Origin: an uncultured Porphyromonadaceae bacterium
GTDB lineage: Bacteria; Bacteroidota; Bacteroidia; Bacteroidales; Muribaculaceae
Direction: 5' to 3'
Assembly (NCBI GenBank): GCA_947177685.1
Contig: CAMWVE010000002.1
Location: 1 to 64,000 of the forward strand
DNA: 64,000 bases
Shown: positions 44,601 through 52,965 of the stretch, in pieces
Layout of the letters: each line of letters opens with the position of its first letter
How positions within the stretch are numbered: the first letter of the stretch is position 1
Translations under genes and position numbers: made by a program
The notes under the pieces: generated by a model
Seen by the model: only the letters and a program-made list of their open reading frames with translations
What the model was told of the DNA's origin: nothing
Database searches by the model: none

Positions 44601-46036
44601 TAGTATTGCTCGGGAGCATTACCGTCAGCCAGTTCATCAGTGTACTCGCAGGCGGTAAGGTTATCTGCCACAACCTTGCTGTCGGGGTATCGGGTCACGC
44701 GGTATGTGATTTCATCGAAAGCCACATAACCGCCGTGGGCACTTGTCGAGGGTGCTTTCCAGCTTATGACATTGGAACCGTTGTGACGTGCTACTTTGAC
44801 ATCCGACGGGTCAGCCGGGGTGTCGTTACCAATCCATAATGCTTTGGCTGCGGGTCGGCTCTCGCCATCTTGGTTGCTCATGGTAACCATAAATGAATAG
44901 TTGCCGGTTGCGGGTGCGGTGTATGCCACGCTGATTTGCTCACCCCAACCGCAGCTGCCTGACTTAAGCTCGGTCTCATTGCATGTTAGCAGGTAATTCA
45001 GTTCGCCGCTGCCGGTCTGACCGGCGTATGTGAGCTTGGGAGCGGTGAATGACAGTGTTCCGCTGAGAGCGCCGCCGGGGAAGTCAGCCTTGAAATTTTC
45101 TGCTGCGGCAGGTGCGCCACCTTCAGGTGCCGCGGGGATGATGAACAAGCTCTTTATATCCTCTTCATTGTCAAACTCCAGCAGAAGTTTTGATTCGGCT
45201 GTGGCTATGTTCACCTCGTACAGCCCACATTCCCAGTCGGTAGCTGCGTAGAAGCACACTCCACTTTCAGGTTCAATCACAGCCGCACCGTCAAAGGATG
45301 CTTCAATGCCGGTGTCACCTATGTAGCTGAGTGAGCCGCTGTTTTTGTCAATGTCGTACAGCTTGCCGGATGTCTCAAAGCCGTAGAGCGAGCCTTTGGA
45401 GTCGAACACAATGGCTGAAAAAGCTGACGCGAGGGGTCCGACGGTTGATATTTTTGTGAAAGTTTCGGGGTCAATGGTGATCAGTTCCGATGACTTGCCG
45501 TCAGCGGCGTATGCGCAGCAATAAATGGTGCCGTCAGTGGGATCGGCAGCCATTGCTATACCTTTCACATCAGTCTTAACGGGACCGGAGAGTCGGCTCC
45601 AGTCATCAGTGTTATAAGTATAGCCGCGCACTGTGCCATCAATACCCATGAAAATGCCGTTGTAGTACGTTGAGCCGTAGAACATGGCGAATGACGGGTC
45701 AGTTTTTACAGGAGTGAATTCATAGGTGTCAGGAGTGAACTTGTAGATACCCACCTGATCATTAGGTGCATAGTCCACAATGTTTGCGTAGATTGTTGGG
45801 TTGGCAGAAGCCGCTTCACGCGTCTTTGCTTTACGAGGACCTTTGCCTGCGACATGGAAATCTCCTTTGAGACGGGGTTTGCGGTGACGCAGTGCGTCGC
45901 CGCCGTTGTCGGGCAATTCAAAGCGTACCGCTTCAGTAGTACGGTTGAGCTGGCGTTGATCCGGCTTGATACCGTAGGAGGTACCGGTAGCCAGACAAAA
46001 TGCCAGTCCACATAGTAGAAGGTACTTTTTTGTCAT
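41621..46036 (-). CDS. large secreted multidomain protein (choice-of-anchor J and Fn3-like domains)
   Basis: A 1471-residue exported protein (start MTKKYLLLCGLAFCLATGTSYG). After a basic pre-region come a beta-propeller-like N domain (about residues 85-315, with PDTYEFTPVKTDPSFAMFYGSTYYNGIFMGID-type units), Fn3-like domains, and three choice-of-anchor-J-type lectin-like domains. They begin near NPFDDQAQFDEFLS, PYSESFSGMTASHPWDF and PYTENFEYYEPYQINPDGDW, each with the W...SP or S..L.F.Y pattern. The C-terminal 60 residues (GGIEIIGTGKATVVAPDGRVLFAG..., ending GVYLAGAAKAPAKIIVR) resemble a type IX secretion sorting domain. A role as surface adhesin or glycan-binding protein is inferred. Confidence 0.8.
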   Translation of the reverse strand: MTKKYLLLCGLAFCLATGTSYGIKPDQRQLNRTTEAVRFELPDNGGDALRHRKPRLKGDFHVAGKGPRKAKTREAASANPTIYANIVDYAPNDQVGIYKFTPDTYEFTPVKTDPSFAMFYGSTYYNGIFMGIDGTVRGYTYNTDDWSRLSGPVKTDVKGIAMAADPTDGTIYCCAYAADGKSSELITIDPETFTKISTVGPLASAFSAIVFDSKGSLYGFETSGKLYDIDKNSGSLSYIGDTGIEASFDGAAVIEPESGVCFYAATDWECGLYEVNIATAESKLLLEFDNEEDIKSLFIIPAAPEGGAPAAAENFKADFPGGALSGTLSFTAPKLTYAGQTGSGELNYLLTCNETELKSGSCGWGEQISVAYTAPATGNYSFMVTMSNQDGESRPAAKALWIGNDTPADPSDVKVARHNGSNVISWKAPSTSAHGGYVAFDEITYRVTRYPDSKVVADNLTACEYTDELADGNAPEQYYYTVVAQWNGAESGAVTSNSVMVGAVYYNPFDDQAQFDEFLSVSLIKEGPEWTYAGWYKAATVGYNEEGNVSAWLISPALQLAGGQTYKLSFDVWCSNDSYTENLSVFISGSNAPGVIYNETPLINKMSVNWEYYDKKTITAEFTPEADGTFYITFNGCSGRDLGSLYVDNVLLHRNVTMAMPEAPSISGSIMGGSIAMITVTAPTTDTDGNALDIIDMITVSRNGELIKTIEAPEPGSIYNFIDMLPEPASYTYTAVAHTAAGRSAEGMMILSTITAGKPRQARITSVTETGDTGEVTMEWDAPTTDLNNQPIAPGSLTYSIYRTGSEQAIATGLTATKHTWQAVESGKQEFMSFYVVATNDSGDSAPSRESEPRPFGTPEQAPYSESFSGMTASHPWDFYNEDDYSDGRWIYIAQSETPVASPVDNDGGMLAFESEYYEDTAWATSGKIDLGTGTSPKLSFWYFAVNAREGKDQLEVLVSDGSGYRRLDTFTMRDAQLDGWVKRIVDLTAYAGKTITLRLIATSFRTGNLMLIDKIEITTFSKDAEANTLMAPASVLPGKEFNLTGLVVNNGAEINENFTATLLRNGVEVAKETIFGMTAGGNALVYFTQQADASWTESVKYQMVVNLAGDEVTENNSSDEISVSVIPCTLPVVTDLAAVYTDSKQTDVRLSWTAPDASVLAPAPYTENFEYYEPYQINPDGDWLFVDGDGDDTYGSQTFPFEGMTDPKAYIVLDSDNFNLTYTAHSGNRYLAAFSATKKQNDDWMISPELYGGAQTVSLFARSYTDMYGSEQFQILASSTGTATSDFKLVKEFKEVPTVWTEFTAELPEGTKHFAIRCTSNNTFMFFVDDVTYIPAVNPATKFNILGFNVFANGERVNTVPVFSLSYIHRPAAGTNPEYALSVIYDHGESGLSKGVKPSFSGIEDIEAESLTASAVAGGIEIIGTGKATVVAPDGRVLFAGNVEGTTFVPATAGVYLAGAAKAPAKIIVR

Positions 46037-46448
46037 TGATGTGATAATAATGGTGAATTGAAAATTATAATTTGATAACAAAAACTTGTTTTCAGCGATA
46101 AAATTACTACTATTATTTGGTGATACCTAAAAATATCAAATAATTAACGTTATTTAACTTATAGATTATATTCAAGCAAACCGCTGCCGTATGCCTATAA
46201 CCGTTTATTCACGCCGTTTTCGGCTACTTCACTATTTCTGATTATGTATCAGAGCATTAACATTTCCACTAAAACCATCAAGTGCCGAATCTGTGAAAAA
46301 ACATTAAAAGAAGGGTTATCTCATAAGGAATATATATCTTTGTAGTATAAATGAAAGTAGCTTTAACTAATTTGCTGTCGATTATCGGACATCTTATTGT
46401 AAAACTGTTTTTAGGATTCGCCAATCAGCAATAAAGTAACTATAGATT
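46037..46448. other. AT-rich divergent intergenic region
   Basis: No coding frame is recognisable. The region separates two divergent genes and is strongly AT-rich. A TATCTTTG box at 46335-46342 should drive the small membrane protein gene, with a leader of about 100 nt. No confident promoter is visible for the large secreted gene; the best is a TATTTTTA on the minus strand near 46128. Confidence 0.55.
46335..46342 (+). promoter_or_regulatory. -7 box of small membrane protein gene
   Basis: TATCTTTG fits TAnnTTTG. The long leader (about 100 nt to 46449) could hold regulation, but I see no known riboswitch. Confidence 0.5.
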
Positions 46449-46829
46449 ATGAACCTTCTGAAATCAAACGATTCGCTGACCGAAGCCGGAGCATTGATGG
46501 CTCTGAGCTGCCTTCCGTTTTACACTCTCGGTGAGTTGGGAGCAGTGATACCTTTGTGGATTGCATACATAATAGGGGGTGCCACGCTGCTTCTTTTCAC
46601 AGTGAGGATATGCGCCATTCTCTTCGCCGGTAAAAAACCGGTGAAGATAGAGCGTGTCGACATGGGATTGAAATTTATCTTAGGGCTTGCCTTTCCGCTG
46701 GGTGTAGTTGAGGCTATAATGGAATATGCCGGCAACACGTCTGATGTGTCTGACTATTTCTTTGCCGGACTCATGTTTTTAGTGGGTTTAGCCATCATGT
46801 TCATGCCGGAGCGTAAGCCCCGGGCATGA
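46449..46829 (+). CDS. small membrane protein, unknown family
   Basis: A 126-residue protein with about four hydrophobic segments (ALMALSCLPFYTLGELGAVIPLWIAYIIGGATLLLFTVRICAILFAG, then FILGLAFPLGVVEAIMEYAG and FFAGLMFLVGLAIMFMP). No motif reveals a function. It is convergent with the Cu/Zn permease gene with an 11-bp gap. Confidence 0.65.
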   Translation: MNLLKSNDSLTEAGALMALSCLPFYTLGELGAVIPLWIAYIIGGATLLLFTVRICAILFAGKKPVKIERVDMGLKFILGLAFPLGVVEAIMEYAGNTSDVSDYFFAGLMFLVGLAIMFMPERKPRA

Positions 46830-46840
46830 AAGCTGCTGCG

Positions 46841-48064
46841 TCATTCCATCTTGAAGCCGAGGTCGTCGATAACTTCCCGGACCTGTTTCTCGTCGGGAGT
46901 ACCCATGATTTTGGTTTCGCCTGAGGTGAGGTCCACACTGACCGATTCCACGCCGTCGAGCTTCGACAGATTTTTCTCGACCATAGCCTTGCAGTGACCG
47001 CAGGTCATTCCTTTCACAATAAAAGTCATTTCAGCTTTTTCCATATTCTTTGATTTATTCGGTTTGTATCTTCTAATCAACGCATTGATCAGCAGTGCCA
47101 CGAGAACAACCGAGCAGATGCCGGAAAACAGACCCACGTTCAGGTGGCAGCAGTCATGCCCGGCAACCGCTGGCATCGTAAACCAGTCGCGGGGCATCAG
47201 GTAGTCGATGCACATTCCAATGGCTATGGCTCCGATTACGATCGTACCCAGATAAATAGCAGCGGATTTCCTGCCAAGCGATTTACCCACTATTATTATC
47301 GATGCGAAATTGGCAGCCGGACCAGCCATCAGCAACACAAATGCTGCACCCGGACTCAATCCCTTGAGCATCAGCGACAGGGCGATAGGTATTGACCCGG
47401 TCGAGCAAACATACATGGGCACTGCAACTATCACCACTGCCAACATAGACAGCAAAGGATAGTCGGCAAAAAACGTGAAGAATCCGTCGGGAACAAACAC
47501 GGTGATTGCCGCAGCGATAATCAGTCCTATTATCAGCCACTTGCCAATGTTCTGAATCATGTCGACATAGCCGTAGCGCAGAGCGTCGCGGACTTTAGCG
47601 CCGAAACTGTCCGAGGCAGGTGCATCAATGGTGTCGACCTCCATCTCCTCCTCAGCTTCAGAAGTGGTTTCAGAACGGTTCACCAACATTCCGCCTATAA
47701 ACGCGGTGACAAGCGCCGCAACCGGGCGAATTATGGCAAACGCGGGTCCTAAAAGCGAGTATGTGGCTGCGATGGAATCAATTCCGGTTTGTGGGGTGGC
47801 TATGAGAAACGACGTAGACGCTCCGCGCGAAGCACCGTTGCGCCGCAATGACACAGCCGTGGGCAACACTCCGCATGAACAGAGGGGGAGCGGCACCCCT
47901 ATCAACGCCGCCTTAATCACCGACCATGCTCCCGGTCGCGACAGATGATGGCGATAAAATCCGCTTGGAACAAAGGCGTAGAGCACCCCGGCTATCAAAA
48001 AGCCTAAGAGCAGGTAGGGCGACATCTCTGCCAACATATTTATTAACGAATAGACAAATTCCAT
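46841..48064 (-). CDS. SO_0444-family Cu/Zn efflux permease with fused HMA domain
   Basis: The 407-residue product is a two-part permease of the YraQ/ArsP (DUF318) type: membrane segments with LPLCSCGVLPTAVSLRR and TPQTGIDSIAATYSLLGP in the first half, and VPMYVCSTGSIPIALSLMLKGLSPGAAFVLLMAGPAANFAS in the second. These mirror-related CSCG and CSTG motifs likely line the path. A His/Cys cluster (VAGHDCCHLN, about residue 305) and a C-terminal heavy-metal-associated domain with MTCGHCKAMVEK (CxxC, about residue 347) follow. It probably exports copper or zinc. The gene stands alone, with a small membrane protein gene convergent to it. Confidence 0.85.
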   Translation of the reverse strand: MEFVYSLINMLAEMSPYLLLGFLIAGVLYAFVPSGFYRHHLSRPGAWSVIKAALIGVPLPLCSCGVLPTAVSLRRNGASRGASTSFLIATPQTGIDSIAATYSLLGPAFAIIRPVAALVTAFIGGMLVNRSETTSEAEEEMEVDTIDAPASDSFGAKVRDALRYGYVDMIQNIGKWLIIGLIIAAAITVFVPDGFFTFFADYPLLSMLAVVIVAVPMYVCSTGSIPIALSLMLKGLSPGAAFVLLMAGPAANFASIIIVGKSLGRKSAAIYLGTIVIGAIAIGMCIDYLMPRDWFTMPAVAGHDCCHLNVGLFSGICSVVLVALLINALIRRYKPNKSKNMEKAEMTFIVKGMTCGHCKAMVEKNLSKLDGVESVSVDLTSGETKIMGTPDEKQVREVIDDLGFKME

Positions 48065-48246
48065 TTGTTCTTCGGTTTTGATTGCAACCCGGGGTCGTGT
48101 CTGACTCCACGGTTACTGATTATTATATGCAAAAATACGAAATTAGTTTCGTTACCCCATACCAAAACTCATTTTTAACCTCCTTTAAGAGCTTGCGTTC
48201 ATACCATTTTAACATTTTCAATGGTTGCGGAAACAAAGAAAATCAC

Positions 48247-48254
48247 TATCTTTG
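48247..48254 (+). promoter_or_regulatory. alpha-amylase promoter
   Basis: TATCTTTG (48247-48254) matches TAnnTTTG and TTG at 48225-48227 lies 19 bp upstream, the expected spacing. The leader is about 33 nt to the ATG at 48295. Confidence 0.65.
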
Positions 48255-48294
48255 CAAGCAACTATAAAATTATCATACTTACACTTACTTTCTG

Positions 48295-51200
48295 ATGAAA
48301 AAATTTTTACTGGCACTTGCCACATTCTCAGGCTTGCTATGCAGCAACCCCATCAACGCGGAGACGTTTGTCGGTGACCGATCGGACTTCCGCGATGAAA
48401 CGATCTATTTTGCCATGACAACCCGATTCTACGACGGCGACCCCACGAACAACGTCTGCGGGTGGGACCATCAGGATGTGCAGATTGCAAACAATGACCC
48501 TGACTGGCGTGGTGATTTCAAAGGGCTTATAGACAAGCTCGACTACATCAAGGCACTGGGTTTCACTGCCATCTGGATCACTCCCGTGGTACAGAACTGC
48601 TCCGGCACCGACTTCCACGGCTATCACGCCATGGACTTCTCAAAGGTAGACCTCCGCTATGAAAGCAAAAAGGCGTGGGGTGCCGATGAAGATGTCTCGT
48701 TCCAGTCACTGATCGATGCTGCACACGCTAAAGGAATGAAAATTATTCTCGACATTGTCCTCAACCACACAGGTAATTTCGGCGAGGCGCATTTCGCCGA
48801 GCTGTTCTACCGCTCGCCCGACATCCGTAATCAGGCTAACGTATCAGCCTCAATCATACCCAATTACGACAAGCTCCCGGCAAACTACAACGAGCTTGGA
48901 GGTACCGCGCAGTACAATGCCCGCTTCCCCTACCTGAAGAACACAGACGGCACCAACAAGGACAGCCACAACTACTGGCACCATGTGGGCACAGGCTGGA
49001 ACTGGGACCTCCCCAACCGCTGGTGGGGACAGATTGCCGGCGACTGCGTCGACCTCAACACCGAGAATCCTGCCGTAAGCGAATATCTGGTGAAGTGCTA
49101 CGGCAAGTTTATCGAAATGGGTGTGGACGGCTTCCGTATCGACACCACCGGTCACATCTCGCGCCTGACCTTCAACACCTCTTTCATACCGCAATTCTTG
49201 GCTCTGGGCGAACAATACAAGTCGAAACGCCTCAATCAGGCTCCGTTCTTCATGTTCGGCGAGTGTTGCGCGCGCTTCTCCGATGTCACCTATCGCGACC
49301 AGCCCAACCTGTCAAGCTACTTCTACACATGGAAGTCACCTGAGTCACTGGTAAGCCAATGGAACAGTGACCCCACATTCTGGGACAACATCTTCATCCG
49401 CGAAGGCGATGACAGCGGACGCTACGGCAACATGGCGCTCTGCGATGCCGAGCCTTCGGTGAAACGCGAGTCTGACAACGTCTTTCTCAAAAACGGACAG
49501 TGGCATGAGCCGGACTACACCGACTACTCCGGTTTCTCCATCATCGACTTCCCCATGCACTACAATTTCAACAATGCAGGCGCAGCTGTCAACATAGCCA
49601 AAAGCGGCGACAAATACTATAATGACGCCTCGTTCAACGTGGTCTACGTCGACTCACACGACTACTGTCCCGGTCCGAATGACGGTACCCGCTTCAACGG
49701 CGGCACCGAGCAGTGGGCTGAGAACCTTGCGCTGATGTTCACGTTCCGCGGTATTCCCTGCATCTACTATGGCTCGGAAGTGGAGTTTCAGGCAGGCAAG
49801 AAAGTCGATGCCGGCGGCACTGACATGCCCGTGAAGGATTCGGGTCGCGCCTACTTCGGTCATTATCTCGAAGGATCGGTGTCCGCATCCGATTTCGGCA
49901 AATACAGCGCTGACGGCAATGTTGCCGCCACCCTCGGCGGCGACCTGTCGCAGCACATCATCCGCCTGAACCAGATCCGTGCCGCCGTGCCTGCCCTGCG
50001 TAAAGGTCAGTACACCTTCGACGGCTGCTCGGCTCAGGGAGGATGGGCTTTCAAACGCGCATATAAGGACAGCTACGCTCTGGTAGCCATAAACGGCGGC
50101 GCCACTTTCACCGGCGTACCTGCCGGCACATACACTGACATTGTCACCGGTCAGACCTATCAGGGTGGTGGCAGCATAACCGTGACCGCGCCCAAGAACA
50201 AGGGTCAGCTCCGCGTGCTTGTCAAAGACTGGAAAGGTGGCAAAGTAGGTGAGGACGGCAAGTTTATCTACACCACCACTGCCGTGGCAAAAGGTGGCAA
50301 GCCCAAATTCAGCGATCCCGGCACCACTCAGTTCTACACCTCTGACGATGCCATCGGCTCACCAGCGCTCACCTTCGACCCCGCAGGTTGCGCCTTCAAG
50401 ACAGCTACGCTCACTGTCAGCGTGAAGCTCAACGAGGCAGCTACCTCCGGATGGTACAGCATCGCCGGCGGCGAACGTATCAATGTGACTGCTGCCGGAA
50501 CATCGTTCACCATCGGCAACCAGATGCAGTTCGGCGAATCCGTCAACATCAGCTGGGGAGCCGAGGATGCCGGCGGCACAGCCTACACCGGCACCGTGAC
50601 CTACAAGAAAGTGGATCCGAACGCCACCATCACGGTCTATGTCCTTGCCGATAATGCCCCGAACCTCTATTCATGGGCTACCGTCAACGGCGCCACACGC
50701 GAATTTACCGGCTCATGGCCCGGCAAGCGCATGTCGCAGACCCGCACCTTCGGCAGCTACGAATATTACTGCAACACATTTGACGACGCCGAGTCAGTCA
50801 ACATCATCTTCAACAACGGCAGCGGCAAGACAGCCGACATTAAGGATATAACCTCCGACACATGGTTCACCTATGACGGCAACACCGGCTACACCATAGT
50901 GAGCGACCCTGAATCTCCCTTCAACGGTCAGGGCGACGACCCCGTGACCGACGGCGACTGGGAAATCTACTTCAACAACGCCTCGACCGGATGGAGCAAT
51001 GTCAACTGCTATGTCTACGGCGGAGCCGGTCATGAAATCTCAGGCTCATGGCCCGGAAAGGCTATGCAGAAATTCGGTCAGGACCTTTATGTGGTGAAAT
51101 TCAACACATCCAAAGACCTGACCCAATCAAACGTCATTTTCAACAACGGCAGCGGCAAACAGTCGCCTGACAACGTGGCAGTGCGCAACTATGGCATCTA

Positions 51201-51366
51201 CACCGTCGACGGCGACACCGGTCAGAACTCAGTCAGCGCTCCTGTCGCCGATCCTGACGGCACACCGGAATACTACAACCTGCAGGGTATCCGCGTCACC
51301 AACCCCGGCGCCGGCATCTACATCATGCGACTGAACGGACGCTTCACCAAAGTGCGCCTGTTCTAA
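48295..51366 (+). CDS. secreted GH13 alpha-amylase with two CBM26-like modules
   Basis: A 1023-residue exported alpha-amylase-family enzyme. Signal peptide residues 1-22 precede the GH13 TIM barrel with DIVLNHTG, GVDGFRIDTT (nucleophile Asp283), FMFGECCA (acid/base Glu323) and YVDSHDY (third acid Asp456). Then come an all-beta domain and two copies of a starch-binding module with the same core GSWPGK and IFNNGSGK (about residues 785-865 and 885-970), which look like CBM26. The C-terminal tail (EYYNLQGIRVTNPGAGIYIMRLNGRFTKVRLF) is of the Bacteroidota surface-sorting type. No SusCD or regulator is adjacent, so it appears outside a classical starch locus. Confidence 0.93.
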   Translation: MKKFLLALATFSGLLCSNPINAETFVGDRSDFRDETIYFAMTTRFYDGDPTNNVCGWDHQDVQIANNDPDWRGDFKGLIDKLDYIKALGFTAIWITPVVQNCSGTDFHGYHAMDFSKVDLRYESKKAWGADEDVSFQSLIDAAHAKGMKIILDIVLNHTGNFGEAHFAELFYRSPDIRNQANVSASIIPNYDKLPANYNELGGTAQYNARFPYLKNTDGTNKDSHNYWHHVGTGWNWDLPNRWWGQIAGDCVDLNTENPAVSEYLVKCYGKFIEMGVDGFRIDTTGHISRLTFNTSFIPQFLALGEQYKSKRLNQAPFFMFGECCARFSDVTYRDQPNLSSYFYTWKSPESLVSQWNSDPTFWDNIFIREGDDSGRYGNMALCDAEPSVKRESDNVFLKNGQWHEPDYTDYSGFSIIDFPMHYNFNNAGAAVNIAKSGDKYYNDASFNVVYVDSHDYCPGPNDGTRFNGGTEQWAENLALMFTFRGIPCIYYGSEVEFQAGKKVDAGGTDMPVKDSGRAYFGHYLEGSVSASDFGKYSADGNVAATLGGDLSQHIIRLNQIRAAVPALRKGQYTFDGCSAQGGWAFKRAYKDSYALVAINGGATFTGVPAGTYTDIVTGQTYQGGGSITVTAPKNKGQLRVLVKDWKGGKVGEDGKFIYTTTAVAKGGKPKFSDPGTTQFYTSDDAIGSPALTFDPAGCAFKTATLTVSVKLNEAATSGWYSIAGGERINVTAAGTSFTIGNQMQFGESVNISWGAEDAGGTAYTGTVTYKKVDPNATITVYVLADNAPNLYSWATVNGATREFTGSWPGKRMSQTRTFGSYEYYCNTFDDAESVNIIFNNGSGKTADIKDITSDTWFTYDGNTGYTIVSDPESPFNGQGDDPVTDGDWEIYFNNASTGWSNVNCYVYGGAGHEISGSWPGKAMQKFGQDLYVVKFNTSKDLTQSNVIFNNGSGKQSPDNVAVRNYGIYTVDGDTGQNSVSAPVADPDGTPEYYNLQGIRVTNPGAGIYIMRLNGRFTKVRLF

Positions 51367-51429
51367 CCGCATTGCTCCCTTACTGCGCGATCACATCCGC
51401 ACGATGCTTGGTAGCGCCTACCCTAACAA

Positions 51430-51449
51430 ATATTGGGGAACGGGGTCTA
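51430..51449 (+). repeat. dispersed motif copy 3
   Basis: ATATTGGGGAACGGGGTCTA, 64 bp after the amylase stop. It matches the motif at 322 and 7191. Confidence 0.5.
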
Positions 51450-51483
51450 AAAACTGACACTCTGACATTTATCATACTGTTTC

Positions 51484-51509
51484 AAAAAGAGGGCTCAAGC
51501 CCTCTTTTT
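51484..51509 (+). terminator. alpha-amylase terminator
   Basis: AAAAAGAGGGCT, CA, AGCCCTCTTTTT: a 12-bp stem flanked by A- and T-runs, functional on both strands. A T-run (TTTTTTA) follows shortly after. Confidence 0.9.
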
Positions 51510-51575
51510 GCATTTTTTATGAACCTAAATGACATCTTTAGCCCCTAATTTCTTGCATAAAAGCGAATTTTTTAC

Positions 51576-51583
51576 TAACTTTA
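51576..51583 (+). promoter_or_regulatory. promoter of the muropeptide gene set
   Basis: TAACTTTA (51576-51583) is a near match to TAnnTTTG, with TTG at 51553-51555 20 bp upstream. Leader about 55 nt to 51646. Confidence 0.5.
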
Positions 51584-51645
51584 CACCGTAGTATCCGCCA
51601 CGCGGACAAAACATGTTGATTTAATCAGACAACTAACCCTTTGCT

Positions 51646-52965
51646 ATGCCAAAAAAACTAATCGTAGCCCTTGCAGCGCTCGCTGTGACCGCAATCGCCT
51701 CCGAGGCGCAGAATCCCGCATGGCTTGAGCCTGACTCAGCAGCAGCCATGAAATACCGCATCAACCGTGACTTCCCCTTCACCGTGGAGCAAATCAAGGA
51801 AAAACTCCCTGATATACCCGCGGAGAAGATCGATGAATACATTGCAAAAGGTTACATTGAAAGCATGGAAATCGACGGTGTGACCAAAATCCACAAAAAG
51901 GCTGTCCGCAACGTCAAGCTGCTCGCCCCCGAATTCGTAGGTGACTGGCAGGGTCGTGGCGCCGGATACGACGAGGAAGAGCAGCAGATGATTGCCTACA
52001 ACATCTCGCACTCCGCAGGCGACGGCACTCCGGTGGACACCCTCCGCATCAAATACCGCTTCTCGATCGACGTGCCCACGCACGACTTTCTCCGCGGCGA
52101 CACCCTCACCGTCTACATGCCCGCTCCCATTGAGTCAGACCGCCAGAGCCGCGTCAGAATCCTCTCCACCGAGCCGCGCGACTATGTGCTGTCGACCCTC
52201 ACCCGCTCGCCCCACAACACGGTCTGCTTCCGTCAGCCCGTAACCGGCGACACCACACACTTCGAATATGTATGCGAATATGACGTGGCAGCACAATATT
52301 TCTCGCCCGAATATATCCGCGAACATATCCGCCCCTACGACAAGGAGAGCGCCCTCTACAAACAATACACCGCCATGGAGGCTCCGCACATTGTCCCCGT
52401 CGACACAGCCTTCGTCCGCTCGATTGTAGGCGACTCCACCGACCCGCTGGAGTGTTCGGCAAAAGTGCTGAACTACATATCGGCAAACATCCCGTGGGCA
52501 GGCGCACGCGAATACAGCACAATCCCCTGCATGCCTGAATATGTGCTCAAAGGGGGTCACGGCGACTGCGGTCAGGTGACCATGCTCTATCTCTCGATCA
52601 TGCGCACCCTCGGCATTCCGGTCCGTTGGGAGAGCGGATGGTGGATGTATCCCGGAAAGGAAAACTTCCATGACTGGGGCGAAATCTACTTCGAAGGCGT
52701 AGGCTGGGTGCCGGTCGACATCTCCTACGGTCGCTACACCGAGGATTTCGGTCCGGACAACATGCGCGAATACTACTTCACCGGCATGGACCACTGGCGT
52801 CTGGCTGCCAACAAAGGCATTTGCGGCGATTTCTTCCCCCCGAAGAAATTCATCCGCAGCGAAACAGTCGACAATCAGGCAGGCGAGGTGGAGTGTAGCA
52901 AAGGCAACCTCTTCTATCCCGGTTGGAACCAGAATCTTGAAATCATCAGTATCGAAAAGAAATGA
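51646..52965 (+). CDS. secreted transglutaminase-like protein
   Basis: A 439-residue exported protein (signal peptide about residues 1-21, ending SEA). The C-terminal half holds a transglutaminase-like triad: Cys308 in GGHGDCGQ, His342 in NFHDWGE and Asp358 in VPVDISYG. The N-terminal half has a helical region and a beta domain (YRFSIDVPTHDFLRGDTLTVYMPAP). Such proteins act as cysteine proteases or amidases on peptides rather than true crosslinkers. Its 4-bp overlap with an NlpC/P60 gene and the epimerase behind it suggests action on peptidoglycan-derived peptides; this is inference. Confidence 0.82.
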   Translation: MPKKLIVALAALAVTAIASEAQNPAWLEPDSAAAMKYRINRDFPFTVEQIKEKLPDIPAEKIDEYIAKGYIESMEIDGVTKIHKKAVRNVKLLAPEFVGDWQGRGAGYDEEEQQMIAYNISHSAGDGTPVDTLRIKYRFSIDVPTHDFLRGDTLTVYMPAPIESDRQSRVRILSTEPRDYVLSTLTRSPHNTVCFRQPVTGDTTHFEYVCEYDVAAQYFSPEYIREHIRPYDKESALYKQYTAMEAPHIVPVDTAFVRSIVGDSTDPLECSAKVLNYISANIPWAGAREYSTIPCMPEYVLKGGHGDCGQVTMLYLSIMRTLGIPVRWESGWWMYPGKENFHDWGEIYFEGVGWVPVDISYGRYTEDFGPDNMREYYFTGMDHWRLAANKGICGDFFPPKKFIRSETVDNQAGEVECSKGNLFYPGWNQNLEIISIEKK

